From assembly GCA_903850425.1 (NCBI GenBank), contig CAINLR010000089.1:1-34880 (forward strand): a DNA stretch of 34,880 nt. The letters run 5' to 3'. How positions within the stretch are numbered: position 1 is the first letter of the stretch; each line of letters starts with the position of its first letter. This document shows positions 1 through 9,000 of this stretch, in pieces. Made by a program: the position numbers and the translations under genes. The notes under the pieces were generated by a model that made no database searches, had not been told where the DNA came from, and was given only the letters and a program-made list of their open reading frames with translations. Source of the stretch: an uncultured Verrucomicrobia subdivision 3 bacterium (GTDB lineage: Bacteria; Verrucomicrobiota; Verrucomicrobiia; Limisphaerales; UBA11358).

Positions 1-1
1 A

Positions 2-577
2 GTCCCGCTCCTTCAGAACAAAACGCAAAACAAGAACACAACAGAAAACCTCATCACCACTGGATGCCCCGCAACCGCTCCGCAACCCATCAACCAACTC
101 GTCAAGCCGGTAAAATTCCCGGCTCAACCGCAGGAATGGAAAATCGTTTCATTGAGGGAATGTCCCACTCCCGACACCATGCAACATTGTGAAACGCCTG
201 ATCAGGCAGCCGCCTATTGGAAAACGCATATCGCCACCCATCCTTACTTCAATCCTGAATGTGAATGTTTGGTGGTGTTCATCCTCAACACCCGTCGACG
301 CATTAAAGGTCACTACTTAGTGTCCATTGGCACGATGGATACAATCCTTTGTCATCCGAGGGAAATCTTTAGATTGGCAATAATGGCCAGTGCTGCCGCA
401 ATCATTATCGCGCATTCTCACCCGAGCGGTGATCCAACTCCATCGGAAGCCGACATAAAAATCACCCGTGATCTCATTCGAGCCGGTCAACTGCTCAAAA
501 TCGAAGTTCTCGACCACATCGTAATCGGCAACCCCAACCATCAGAGCTTAAGAAGTCTTGGTTATTTTTACAGCTAA
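2..577 (+). CDS. RadC-like JAB/MPN+ domain protein, 5' end outside the window
   Basis: The reading frame is open from base 2 to a TAA at 575-577, so the gene probably starts just left of the window. An in-frame TTG at 152 and ATG at 179 are weaker start candidates, because the sequence before them (PQEWKIVSLRECPTP) reads as normal protein. The C-terminal half is a RadC-type JAB domain with the JAMM-like core AHSHPSGDPTPSEAD (bases about 412-456) and the family ending VLDHIVIGNPNH. The N-terminal helix-hairpin-helix of full RadC proteins is absent. The family was once called DNA repair, but the biochemical role is unsettled; such short forms often sit near mobile DNA. I infer a metalloprotease-like fold and no certain function. 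A hairpin terminator follows at once, and a fragment of its 3' end is repeated 226 bp downstream. Confidence 0.85.
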   Translation, partial: VPLLQNKTQNKNTTENLITTGCPATAPQPINQLVKPVKFPAQPQEWKIVSLRECPTPDTMQHCETPDQAAAYWKTHIATHPYFNPECECLVVFILNTRRRIKGHYLVSIGTMDTILCHPREIFRLAIMASAAAIIIAHSHPSGDPTPSEADIKITRDLIRAGQLLKIEVLDHIVIGNPNHQSLRSLGYFYS

Positions 578-613
578 CCGATCTCGGCTTCCGAGAAATC
601 GGAGGCCATTTTT
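578..613 (+). terminator. Hairpin terminator after the RadC-like gene
   Basis: A stem pairs CCGATCTCGG with CCGAG-AA-ATCGG (two bulged A) around a CTT loop, directly after the TAA of the radC-like gene, and is followed by a short T run at 609-613. This fits a Rho-independent terminator. Confidence 0.55.
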
Positions 614-730
614 ATCTTCGCCATGCACAAAACCTCAAAATATTTGAGGAATTGTTCCAGCCGACAAGTTGCTCACTTTGACCCATTTGGAGGCGGCGAT
701 TCCTGTGCCACGGCATTATTAACGACAATT

Positions 731-766
731 AGTTCTCGACCAAATCGTAATCGGCAACCCCATCCG
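731..766 (+). pseudogene. Remnant of a second RadC-like gene 3' end
   Basis: Bases 731-762 match bases 505-536 of the radC-like gene with one mismatch in 32, and read VLDQIVIGNP against VLDHIVIGNP. Stops lie just upstream in that frame. It is a short relic of a duplicate or of an excised neighbour copy, abutting the 3' end of cbiO. Confidence 0.6.
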
Positions 767-767
767 C

Positions 768-1513
768 TTAATGTGGATGCAAATGGTGCAAGATGTGTGG
801 GCGCTCCAAGCCATGCGCCAGCATTAGCTTTTCATCCGATAACAACTCCACCGTGCGACCATCGGCGATAATTTGGCCGTGATCCAGAATGATTGTCCTT
901 GCGCATAATTCCACTGCCAGTTCCAAGTCATGCGTGGCAATAAGTTTGGTTGCAGGCAATGTCCGCAGCATCGCCTTAAACTCGCGCCGACCGCGCGGGT
1001 CCAGGTCACTTGTCGGTTCGTCCAGCACCAGCACCGCCGGTTCACACGCCATCACGCCAGCCAGACACGCGCGACGTTTCTCGCCGTGGCTCAAGTGATG
1101 CGTTTGCCGTTGCTCGAATCCGGCCAACCCCACTTGCGCCAAAGATATTTTCACGCGTGCGGCAATTTCCGTTTCGCTCAAACCCAGTTGTTGCGGACCA
1201 AACGCCACATCCTCCGCTACCGTCGGACAAAACAACTGGTCGTCCGGGTCTTGGAAACCAGCCCGACCTGTCGCCGGATTTGCTCCAGATTTTTGGCCGC
1301 GACCGGCTCGCCATAAATTTTCACCGCGCCATCGCCGGAGAGTTTTTCCGGCAGCAAGCCGTTCAAATGCAGCAGCAGGGTGGATTTGCCGGAACCGTTT
1401 GGGCCGAGCAGTGCGATGCACTCGCCGGGCAGCACGCGAAAACTGATTCCCCGCAGCGCTTCCGTGCCGTCGCGGTAGCGGTATTTCAGATCGGTGATTT
1501 CGATTGCGTTCAT
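768..1513 (-). CDS. cbiO: CbiO-type ECF/ABC transporter ATPase, one-base frameshift
   Basis: This is the ATPase of a CbiMQO nickel/cobalt importer and would power metal uptake through CbiQ. The start is the ATG at 1513-1511, one base after the cbiQ stop. The first frame (start [16 protein letters not shown]) contains Walker [10 protein letters not shown] and runs to RRQVGLV. The other frame then carries [21 protein letters not shown] (Q-loop), the signature [13 protein letters not shown] and Walker [16 protein letters not shown], with the H-loop in IATHDLEL, to TAA at 768. The two join if one base is restored in the run at about 1255-1257 (GTTTCCAA read as GTTTTCCAA on the minus strand). Everything on both sides is well conserved, so either the loss is very recent or it is a sequencing error in a homopolymer. 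If real, the transporter would lack its ATPase unless another copy exists. Confidence 0.85.
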
Positions 1514-1514
1514 T

Positions 1515-2138
1515 TTATTTCCAGCCGCGCGCACACATGGCGTTGTAAATCCGTTCCGCCCGTTCCGACGCCCGCACAAAAAGTTGTCCCACCACCGACG
1601 CCAGCGCCAGCCATTGCCAACGCCGTCCGCGCGTGAACGTCCGGCTCGCCCGGGCCCGCCGCATCCGCTCCGCCTCGTCCGCCAGCACAAACAGATACCG
1701 GTGCATCAGTGTCAGCGTGGTGACGAAGATCCACGGCACCCGCAGCCGTTGCAGCACGCGCAGCAATTCCGTGAAGGGCGTGGTGTTCGAGAGCAGCAGG
1801 GTCGTGAGCAGGCACAAATTTGCCTTGAGCATCACCACTGCAAAAATCCTGCCGCCGTCCGGCTGAAACCACATCAGTCCCGCCATGCCCAGCACCAGCG
1901 GTTCCAGTAGCAGCAGCCGTTTCACCAGCTGCCAGAGGGGAATCTGGCTGACCGCCAGCAGCCCGGCGATCACGGCGCCCACGATCATCAATCCGGTCAC
2001 GGCTGTGCGCGGTAGCAGCACGACCGTCAAAATCAAGACCAGTGCCACGACCAATTTCCCGCCTGCCGGCCAGTGTTCCAATGGGCCATGTTCGTGGTCG
2101 TCGGCGTGGTTGTGGGGATGTGAATGATGTCCGCCCAT
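1515..2138 (-). CDS. cbiQ: CbiQ-type transmembrane component of nickel/cobalt ECF transporter
   Basis: The 207-residue protein is the T component that couples the ATPase to the CbiM substrate-binding subunit in the inner membrane. Several hydrophobic segments lie between about residues 28 and 145, and the C-terminal cytoplasmic part holds the coupling motif region (DEAERMRRARASR and RASERAERIYNAMCARG), as expected for CbiQ. The first 23 residues are rich in His (HHSHPHNHADDHEH), an unusual cytoplasmic metal-buffering tail that favours nickel or cobalt as substrate. It is the first gene of a leftward cbiQ-cbiO pair, one base from cbiO, and starts 38 bp from the nearer of two tandem NikR-like operators. 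Family assignment is firm; Ni versus Co rests on the regulator. Confidence 0.88.
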   Translation of the reverse strand: MGGHHSHPHNHADDHEHGPLEHWPAGGKLVVALVLILTVVLLPRTAVTGLMIVGAVIAGLLAVSQIPLWQLVKRLLLLEPLVLGMAGLMWFQPDGGRIFAVVMLKANLCLLTTLLLSNTTPFTELLRVLQRLRVPWIFVTTLTLMHRYLFVLADEAERMRRARASRTFTRGRRWQWLALASVVGQLFVRASERAERIYNAMCARGWK

Positions 2139-2175
2139 GTTGGGTGACGCTGGTTCGGGAATGCCGCTCAGCGCA

Positions 2176-2203
2176 TTATTACTTATTTGTTTGACCGTAA
2201 CAC
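2176..2203. promoter_or_regulatory. NikR-like operator 1
   Basis: TTATTAC-N14-GTAACAC, an imperfect dyad in the divergent cbiQ/cbiM gap. It matches in half-site and spacing the GTGTTAC-N13/14-GTAACAC form I recall for deltaproteobacterial NikR. The right half overlaps the space just after the -35 of the cbiM promoter. Confidence 0.7.
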
Positions 2204-2218
2204 CATACTTATTACTAT
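2191..2218 (+). promoter_or_regulatory. Candidate sigma-70 promoter for the cbiM operon
   Basis: TTGACC (2191-2196), 16 bp, TACTAT (2213-2218), about 50 bp before the cbiM ATG. Both operators overlap it, so bound NikR would exclude RNA polymerase. The boxes are visible; their use is inferred. Confidence 0.5.
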
Positions 2219-2236
2219 ACGTTTAGTTCGTAACAC
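2209..2236. promoter_or_regulatory. NikR-like operator 2
   Basis: A second TTATTAC-N14-GTAACAC, identical in both half-sites and spacing to the first but with an unrelated spacer. The two sites are 33 bp apart, close to three helical turns, so two NikR tetramers could bind the same face and control both cbiM and cbiQO. Confidence 0.7.
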
Positions 2237-2268
2237 TTTAAGCAAACGCGCTGACCGAGCAAGATTAT

Positions 2269-3219
2269 ATGCACATACCCGACGGTTTCCTTGATGCCAA
2301 AACACTCGCCCTCACCGGTGCCCTGTCGGCGGGCGGACTCGCCGTCGCCGCGCGTCAGGTCAATCGCACGTTGCCGCGCAACAAAATTCCGCTGATGGGA
2401 CTTGGCGCGGCGTTCGTCTTCGCGGCGCAAATGCTCAATTTCCCCGTGGCCGGCGGCACCTCCGGCCATCTGCTCGGCGGCGTGCTGGCTGGGGTGCTGT
2501 TGGGACCGGGGGCAGCGGCCATCGTGATTGCCTGCGTCCTGCTCGTGCAGGCACTGCTGTTCAGCGACGGCGGCGTGCTGGCCTTGGGCGCAAACATTTT
2601 CAACATGGCCTTCATCGGCGCGATGGTCGGCTACACCATTTACCGCACGGTGTTCCGGTTTCTGCCCGGACTGCGCGGACGCATCGCCGCCGTGTTTTTC
2701 GCCGCGTGGTGTTCCACTGTGCTGGCGTCCCTGACCTGTGCGGGTGAACTCGCCTTGTCCGGCACACTCGCGCCTGCCGTGGTGTTTCCCGCCATGCTTG
2801 GCACCCACGCGCTCATCGGCATCGGCGAAGGGTTGATCACGTCGCTGGTGATTCTCACGATTGCGCGGACGCGACCGGATTTGCTGGAGCAGGAAACCGC
2901 CCCGGCTACGCGCGGCACCGGTTGGGAATTTCTGGCATTCGGCCTCGTCATCGCGCTGGGGTTGGCCATCTTCGTTTCACCTTACGCCTGCGCCTGGCCG
3001 GATGGACTGGACAAGGTTGCGCAACAATTCGGCTTTGAAGGCCGCGCGGCCACGCTCATCAAGACTTGGATTCCCGATTACAAAATGCCCGGCATCAGTT
3101 CCGAAGGCATTGCCACCGCCGTCGCCGGAGCCATTGGCACACTGATCATGTTCGGCCTCGCCTGTGTGGTTGGCCGCGTATTGGTGCGGACCGGCGAGCC
3201 GCGCAAAACCACTGACTAG
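2269..3219 (+). CDS. cbiM: CbiM/NikM-type substrate-binding membrane subunit with fused PDGLE (CbiN-like) domain
   Basis: This is the substrate-specific membrane subunit of a nickel/cobalt ECF importer. It begins MHIPDGFLD, the family's N-terminus, in which Met1-His2 binds the metal ion. Membrane segments follow, with [15 protein letters not shown] and the motif [14 protein letters not shown]. After about residue 225 a C-terminal extension carries a helix and [14 protein letters not shown] (about 243-256), the PDGLE/CbiN-like module, so M and N functions are fused in one chain (NikMN-like, 316 residues). It is the first gene of a rightward operon: the next gene starts 38 bp on, and no terminator is visible between them. 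Two tandem NikR-like sites lie upstream. Nickel is the best guess for the ion; cobalt cannot be excluded from the sequence alone. Confidence 0.93.
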   Translation: MHIPDGFLDAKTLALTGALSAGGLAVAARQVNRTLPRNKIPLMGLGAAFVFAAQMLNFPVAGGTSGHLLGGVLAGVLLGPGAAAIVIACVLLVQALLFSDGGVLALGANIFNMAFIGAMVGYTIYRTVFRFLPGLRGRIAAVFFAAWCSTVLASLTCAGELALSGTLAPAVVFPAMLGTHALIGIGEGLITSLVILTIARTRPDLLEQETAPATRGTGWEFLAFGLVIALGLAIFVSPYACAWPDGLDKVAQQFGFEGRAATLIKTWIPDYKMPGISSEGIATAVAGAIGTLIMFGLACVVGRVLVRTGEPRKTTD

Positions 3220-3257
3220 GCCGAGGCGCTTTTCATTGTTTCAGCCAAAGGAATTTT

Positions 3258-3914
3258 TTGAACCCGCACCGACTTCAAAGCTGCCTTGCCAATAAACTCT
3301 CAGCGGTTCTGCGGCGTCCTGCTGGCCTGTCGGCCTTCACGCTCATTGAATTGTTGGTGGTCATTGCCATCATCGCCATCCTTGCTGCGTTGCTGCTGCC
3401 CGCGCTGGCCGGTGCCAAGGAGCGCGGCAAGCGTGCCGCTTGCTTGAGCAATCTCCGGCAGATTGGACTGGCCACTCAGCTTTACGCCGATGATTCCAAG
3501 AGTTATCCGCCAGCGTGGATAGATTCCACCACGCGCTGGATGGATTTGCTGAAACCGTTTATCGGTAAGACTTCCGGGGTCTATTTGTGTCCATCGGATT
3601 TGAAAAAAATTCCCGTGACATGGGACACCAACATATTTTTGAGCTACGGCATCAACACCTTCAACTTTGCTGGCAACGCTTATTGTTTCTGGTATGGCGT
3701 CAATCAAAGTAGTGTCCGCCATCCGTCGAGCACCATCATTTATGCCGACTGCACGCCCGGAAAATACTACTGCGGCGGCGGCAGTTCCTTCACCAATCCA
3801 GTCGTGGACGTGGACTATCGCCATCCCAAGAAAGGTTTTGTGGCTGCCTATTGCGACGATCATGTGGAATTCAAAAACATCTCCACCAAGGAGGAATGGG
3901 ACGCCTCAAATTAA
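3258..3914 (+). CDS. DUF1559-like type II prepilin/pseudopilin-like protein
   Basis: The start is a TTG at 3258, six bases after the ribosome binding site AAAGGA; no ATG fits. The protein has a short basic leader, then a prepilin peptidase site before [20 protein letters not shown] (about residues 27-46). The globular part ([21 protein letters not shown], later a Cys-containing segment and a [10 protein letters not shown] end) is of the DUF1559 kind common in Verrucomicrobiota and Planctomycetota. Such proteins are thought to be cleaved by a prepilin peptidase and held at the inner membrane or assembled into pseudopili. It lies between cbiM and the DUF3344-like gene, with gaps of 38 and 14 bp, so it probably serves the same system, perhaps by presenting or exporting its surface protein. 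That link is inferred from position only. Confidence 0.85.
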   Translation: MNPHRLQSCLANKLSAVLRRPAGLSAFTLIELLVVIAIIAILAALLLPALAGAKERGKRAACLSNLRQIGLATQLYADDSKSYPPAWIDSTTRWMDLLKPFIGKTSGVYLCPSDLKKIPVTWDTNIFLSYGINTFNFAGNAYCFWYGVNQSSVRHPSSTIIYADCTPGKYYCGGGSSFTNPVVDVDYRHPKKGFVAAYCDDHVEFKNISTKEEWDASN

Positions 3915-3928
3915 CCGCCCCTGAATTT

Positions 3929-5119
3929 ATGAAAACATCCGAACGACAACTCATAACCGTCATACTCACCCTCACGCTGGCGGGAGCGTTGCTCCCGCAA
4001 ACTTTGCGCGCGGGTTTCTCGCTCCCGTCCGGCTCGACTTCACCCGGTCACGGCATTTCCAACGTCCTGTCCGGCACTGTCGCCAACGGCGCGCTGTTCT
4101 GGCAAAGCACCACCAATTGGGTCAACACCACGCCCGCCAAGCCTTACGCGGTGACGAACAATTATGCTCTGCCTGCTTGCGATTCCATCGCGGTTGCACG
4201 AATCGTGGCGACCATCTGGGGCGGCACGGCGAACTACGTCAGTGAAATGACCGTGACCGTCAACGGCACAAACCTGCCCGCTGCTAACCCGCTTGTGTTT
4301 GGCACCACCACGGACACGAATGCCGTTTTCAGCGCCACCAGTGCCAATGCCTACGGCTCTGGTTCAGGCGTCTGGCTCGTTACGTTGCCCGTGCCTGCGT
4401 CCATGCTTTTCACCGATGGCACACTTAACAACATTGTGGTTTCGCAAAACACCACGACTGGTTTTGATGGACGCGTGCAGCACGTCACCTTGCTCGTCGT
4501 CTATCAAAGCAGCGCACTCAACAACACGTTTGACTATGCCATCGCTGAAGGTGGCGGTGACATTTACAAGTCGCCCGCCGGCACACAAGTTTCGCAACGG
4601 ACAGTGACCTTCGATGCCGTCCATCCCGCCACCGCCACCGCCGCCACATTGAACGTGCTTTACACCTATGCCGACGCCCTGAATGACCGGCTCTATTTTA
4701 ACGGCACGCAATTCGGCGGCGACAACGTCGCGCAGTTTGATACCAGCGTGGTCAACAATGGCCCATCCGTCTTGAGCTTCGATGTGCTTGCCAATCTGGT
4801 GACCACGAACACCGTTACGTTTTCTCTTGGCGCGGATGTTCCCGGCACTCCCGAAACCAGCTTGCGTCCACAACTCGCCGCGCTGGCGGTGACGCGCACC
4901 GCCGCAACCATCCTTGCCCCGACGCTGGCCATCACGGTTCAAACCAATCTGGCTCGCCTCACCATCACCGGCGAGAGCAACCGCACTTACACCGTGTTGT
5001 CCTCGCCCGACCTGTTCAGCTGGAGCACCAATGCGAGTTTCATCAGCAGCAACGCCGTTTCGCAGTGGAGTGTGCCCGCCACCAACACCACCCGCTTCTT
5101 CCGCGTCCGCGCCCAATAA
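3929..5119 (+). CDS. Secreted DUF3344-like surface protein
   Basis: The ATG at 3929 gives MKTSERQLITVILTLTLAGA and a signal peptide ending near LRA|GFSLP (about residue 28). The frame stays open upstream, but that part overlaps the prepilin gene and is not protein-like. The middle resembles DUF3344: VARIVATIWGGTANYVSEMT, LLVVYQSSALNNTFDYAIAE and DRLYFNGTQFGGD are the family-like blocks. From memory, DUF3344 proteins occur beside CobN, ExbB-like and DUF2149 genes in methanogens. The last 60 residues form a separate module (YTVLSSPDLFSWS ... FFRVRAQ) shared in style with two other secreted proteins here. The next gene starts 10 bp on. It may be the extracytoplasmic receptor for a metal complex; no binding residues can be named. 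Confidence 0.75.
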   Translation: MKTSERQLITVILTLTLAGALLPQTLRAGFSLPSGSTSPGHGISNVLSGTVANGALFWQSTTNWVNTTPAKPYAVTNNYALPACDSIAVARIVATIWGGTANYVSEMTVTVNGTNLPAANPLVFGTTTDTNAVFSATSANAYGSGSGVWLVTLPVPASMLFTDGTLNNIVVSQNTTTGFDGRVQHVTLLVVYQSSALNNTFDYAIAEGGGDIYKSPAGTQVSQRTVTFDAVHPATATAATLNVLYTYADALNDRLYFNGTQFGGDNVAQFDTSVVNNGPSVLSFDVLANLVTTNTVTFSLGADVPGTPETSLRPQLAALAVTRTAATILAPTLAITVQTNLARLTITGESNRTYTVLSSPDLFSWSTNASFISSNAVSQWSVPATNTTRFFRVRAQ

Positions 5120-5129
5120 ATAAAATCCC

Positions 5130-5684
5130 ATGACTGCCGTTGACCAACTCCGCGAATTGTTTCATCACATTGCCGCCTTCCTCGTCTGGCCGGTGCTGCT
5201 CGGCTTGCTCGGCTTGCTCGCTGCCATTCTGATTTCCGTCGGCGCATTTCTGCGCGAAGCGTGGGATCGCCGCGCGGGCCGGCGTTCCGGTTTGGAACGC
5301 GCACAGCAGGCACTGGATGAAATTGCCGCCAAGCAAGCGGGCGAAGGACTTGACCTGCGTTTGGAAGAAATCCTGCAAAACACCGAACGCGAACGCTGGC
5401 GGGCGCTTGGCCGACTGCGGCTCGCCGTGCGCGTTGGCCCGTCGCTTGGCCTAATGGGCACGCTGATTCCGATGGCTGACGCGTTGCAAGGTTTGGCCGA
5501 TGGAAATTTGCCCGCGCTCGCCAGCAACATGGTTACGGCCTTCGCCGCGACCGTCATTGGCTTGACCATCAGCGTGACGGCTTATCTCATTGCCGCCGCA
5601 CGCGAAAGCTGGGTGCGCGCGGATTCACAGGCGTTGGCGTTTCATGCCGAGCGAGTCCTGCGTGCGGCGAAAGGAAAGGAATGA
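5130..5684 (+). CDS. MotA/TolQ/ExbB-type proton channel protein
   Basis: The 184-residue protein has the ExbB/TolQ layout: a first membrane helix (about residues 17-40), a long cytoplasmic helical stretch rich in Arg and Glu, then two more helices. The third region carries the family core RVGPSLGLMGTLIPMADALQ (about 101-120), followed by NMVTAFAATVIGLTISVTAY. Such proteins use the proton gradient to do mechanical work on periplasmic partners. Its partner is probably the DUF2149 protein, whose start overlaps its stop by four bases (ATGA). Between a surface protein and a CobN-like chelatase, it most likely powers substrate transfer or metal extraction, as in hmu-type clusters. No TonB or TonB-dependent receptor is in the window. 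Confidence 0.88.
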   Translation: MTAVDQLRELFHHIAAFLVWPVLLGLLGLLAAILISVGAFLREAWDRRAGRRSGLERAQQALDEIAAKQAGEGLDLRLEEILQNTERERWRALGRLRLAVRVGPSLGLMGTLIPMADALQGLADGNLPALASNMVTAFAATVIGLTISVTAYLIAAARESWVRADSQALAFHAERVLRAAKGKE

Positions 5685-6049
5685 CCATGCGCTTTGTTCA
5701 TCGCCACCGTCTTTCCGCCCACGGGCCAGCCCCCGGACAGGACGAAGACCCGCTCGCCGGCCTCGCCAATCTGTTCGATGTCAGCGTCGCTTTCATCGTC
5801 GCGCTGTTGATTGCGCTGTTTGCCTTGTTCTCGTCCGGCAAGCTGCTCGACAAAAATGCCAACGTCACGCTCGTCAAGCAGACCGAGAATGGCGAAATGG
5901 AAATCATCACCAAACAAGGCGGGCAAATCAAAGTGCAGAAAGTCACCGACAAGACCCTCTCCGGTCAGGGCACGCGGCTCGGCACGGCGTATCGTCTCGC
6001 CAACGGCCAGGTGGTTTATGTGCCGGACGACGAGGCAAAACCGAAATGA
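5681..6049 (+). CDS. DUF2149 family protein, ExbD-like partner of the channel
   Basis: The 122-residue protein overlaps the ExbB-like gene by four bases and is preceded by GAAAGGA. After a basic, Pro-rich N-terminus comes the motif DPLAGLANLFDVSVAF leading into a single membrane helix (about residues 34-52), then a soluble domain with alternating charged strands (VTLVKQTENGEMEIITKQGG). Asp33 at the start of the helix resembles the proton-carrying Asp of ExbD and TolR, which suggests that DUF2149 plays the D-subunit role; that is my inference. The family is known for occurring beside CobN-like chelatases (HmuV in Bacteroides haem loci, as I recall). The chelatase start follows after 7 bp. Confidence 0.82.
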   Translation: MTMRFVHRHRLSAHGPAPGQDEDPLAGLANLFDVSVAFIVALLIALFALFSSGKLLDKNANVTLVKQTENGEMEIITKQGGQIKVQKVTDKTLSGQGTRLGTAYRLANGQVVYVPDDEAKPK

Positions 6050-6056
6050 GCGTGGC

Positions 6057-9000
6057 GTGAAGTTCTTCGCCAAATGTTTCATTCTCACCGGATGCCTGCT
6101 TGGCGCACTCGCCCAGGCTGCGCCGGTGAAAGTCGCGTTGCTTACCGGCGACGCGTCATCCGCCGCCGCCATCGGCGCTATCACGGAACTGCGCCGTGAT
6201 GTCGCGTTAAAAGACGTGACCGTTCGCTCCTTTCCACGCATTGAATTGTCCGATGCTGACCGGCAGTTTGTGCGCGAAAGCGACCTCATCATCGGCTACA
6301 CCCGCTACGGCGCGTTGCTTCGGGCGCTTGCGCCGGAAATTCGCGCGGCAGGAGACCGAGGCAGTTTCGTCGCTGGCGTCGGTGGAACGCTTGACCCGGA
6401 ATTTGCCGACCTTGGTTTCAAACGCGATGCCGCGCTCGCCGCGTATTTCGACGCGGGCGGTCAGGCGAATCTGGTGCAGATGGTTCGCGCCTCGCTCGCC
6501 CGAAAACTTTTCCCCGGATTAAAATTCCTGCCGCCATCCCTTTTCCCTGAAATCGGTTTCTTCGATCCCGCCAGCCGTCGGGCGTTTTCACGGTTTGAAG
6601 ATTATTCCGCCGCCTATCTCGCCGGCAAACCCGAACGCCGCGAGCGTCCGTGGATTGGCATTCTTTTCTCGCGCGACACCGCTACCGCCGGCCAGACCGA
6701 ATTGCTTTCCGCCCTCAATGCCGCCTTGGACGCACGCGGTTTCAACACACTCTTCGGCTTCGGCTATCCGGCCGACGCCGCTTTGCCGGTGTTGTTTCTC
6801 GACACCGCCAACCACAGCCGCGTCGAGGCCATCGTTGGGCTGACGTTGAAGATTGGTAATGTTCCGTCCAAGCTCGCGCCGGTGCTGGCGCAACTGGACG
6901 TTCCCATCGTCAATGCCATTGCCTTGAACAGTCAGAGTCGCGCCGAATGGGAACGCTCCGCCAGTGGCCTTGATTTCATCGAACGCTCCTGGCAAGTCGG
7001 CAGCGCGGAACTCGCGGGCGCGATTGCGCCGACGATTGTTGCCTCGAAAGAAAAGCTCGTGGACGTTGCCACCGGCGAAACTTATGTGATGACCATGCCC
7101 ATTGCCGAGCGCGTCGAAAGGCTTGCCGACCGTGTGCAGGCATGGGTGAAATTACGCCACGAACCAGCCAACGAACGCCGTGTCGCGATCATTTACTACA
7201 ACTATCCGCCGGGCAAGGAGAGCATCGGCGCGTCGTATCTGAATGTCCTGCCAGAATCCTTGCTGCAAATTCTTAACCGTCTTCGCGCCGACGGTTTTGC
7301 CGCGAAAGGCGCACCGACGAATGCCGGTGATTTGTTTACCGCCATCCGCACTTTTGGAAACAATCCCATGCCGGGAACAAATGCCGCCGCCGAATTGGAC
7401 AAGCTGGCGCGTTCGGGCCGCTGCCAACTGCTGGCCGTTTCCGAATACCGAAAATGGTTCAATCAATTGCCCGACGAACTGCGTTACCCCGTCCTCTTCA
7501 AGTGGGGGGAACCAGAGCAAAGCCATATCATGGTCTGGCGCGACGACACCGGAAAACCGTTCTTCGTCTTTCCGGCGCAGCGCTGGGGCAATCTGCTGTT
7601 CGCCGCGCAGCCGACGCGCGGCTGGGATCAGGACTTGGAGGCCGCGTATCACAACGTCAAGCTGCCGCCGCATCACGAGTATCTGGCGTTTTATCTCTGG
7701 CTGCAAAAAAGCTTTCAGGCAGACGCGATGGTTCACGTCGGCGCGCACGCCACGCATGAATGGCTGCCGGGCAAGGAAGTCGGCTTCACCGCCGCCGACA
7801 CCGGCGAAGTCATCGTCGGAGCCGTGCCACAGTTGTATCCGTTCATCGTGGACGACATCGGCGAAGGCTTGCAGGCGAAGCGCCGCGCGATGGCGACCAT
7901 CATCACGCATCTGCCGCCGTCGTTGGATCGCGCCACGCTCAATCCCGAATTGCGCGAGGTTTCCAGCCTCATTAACGACTACCACGCCGCCCGCGAAAAA
8001 GGCGCGGTCGCCAGTGACGACATTCTCCGGGAACTCGCGCGCAACTGCGAAAAAATCGGGTTATTCAAAGACGTTGGCATCACGCTCGCCACGAATGCGC
8101 TCTTGAACGCCGACCAACTTGAAGACCTTGACCATTACCTTGAGAAAGTTGGCGACCGCCTGACGCCGTTTGGAATGCACACGTTTGGCGTTGCGCCCGA
8201 CGAAGCGAAACGCGCCGCCACCGCCGAGGCCATTCTTTCGTTGGAACCGAATCTTTCGCCGGAAGAACACGCGCAGCGCAAAGCGGAGTTGATGGCGCGT
8301 ATCGAGGCTTCCGCCCATGCCGAACTCGACGCGCTTTCCGCCGGACTGGCGGGACGCTACATCGCCGCCGGGCCGGGCAACGATCCGGTTCGCAACCCTG
8401 ATTCGCTGCCGACGGGAAAAGATTTTTATGGCTTTGACCCGTCACGCTTGCCCACGACCGCGACCTTTGCCGCCGGTTCACGGCTGGCAACTGACATCAT
8501 CGCTTCGTATCGCAAGCGGCACGACGGGCAGTTTCCCGACCGCTTGGTTTTCAATCTTTGGGGCACGGAGACGAGCCGGCATGAAGGCGTGATGGAGGCG
8601 CAAATTCTCGCCCTCATGGGGGTGCGCCCGAAGTGGGACGCGCGCGGTCGTGTGCAAGGCTTGGAGTTGATTCCGTCAACGGAACTAGGCCGACCGCGAG
8701 TGGATGTCACCGTGATTCCGTCCGGCCTGTATCGCGACCTGTTTCCGAATCTGATGTTGTTGCTCGATCAGGCCGTGAACGTGGTGAAGACCGACACCAG
8801 TGCGGACAATCCACTGTTGCACAATATCGCCGCCGCGCGGGCCGCACTCGAAGCCCAGGGGGTTGCGCCCGATGAAGCCGAGCGGTTCGCCACCGTGCGG
8901 ATTTTCAGCGTGCCGTCCGGCGCGTATGGCACGGGCCTGGATCATGCCATTCATCATCCCGACACTTGGAACGAACAGCATGACGTCGCCGGCGTGTATT

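Noticed and set aside
623-871. Plus-strand frame of 82 codons after the radC-like gene
   Set aside because: It overlaps the cbiO 3' end, has no ribosome binding site, and its composition is not protein-like.
2139-2268. Cobalamin riboswitch before cbiM
   Set aside because: The gap is only 130 bp, AT-rich, and holds tandem dyads and a promoter; no B12-box-like sequence was seen.
5811-6056. N-terminal extension of the CobN-like protein
   Set aside because: The extension overlaps the DUF2149 gene in another frame and is not protein-like; the GTG at 6057 gives a perfect signal peptide.
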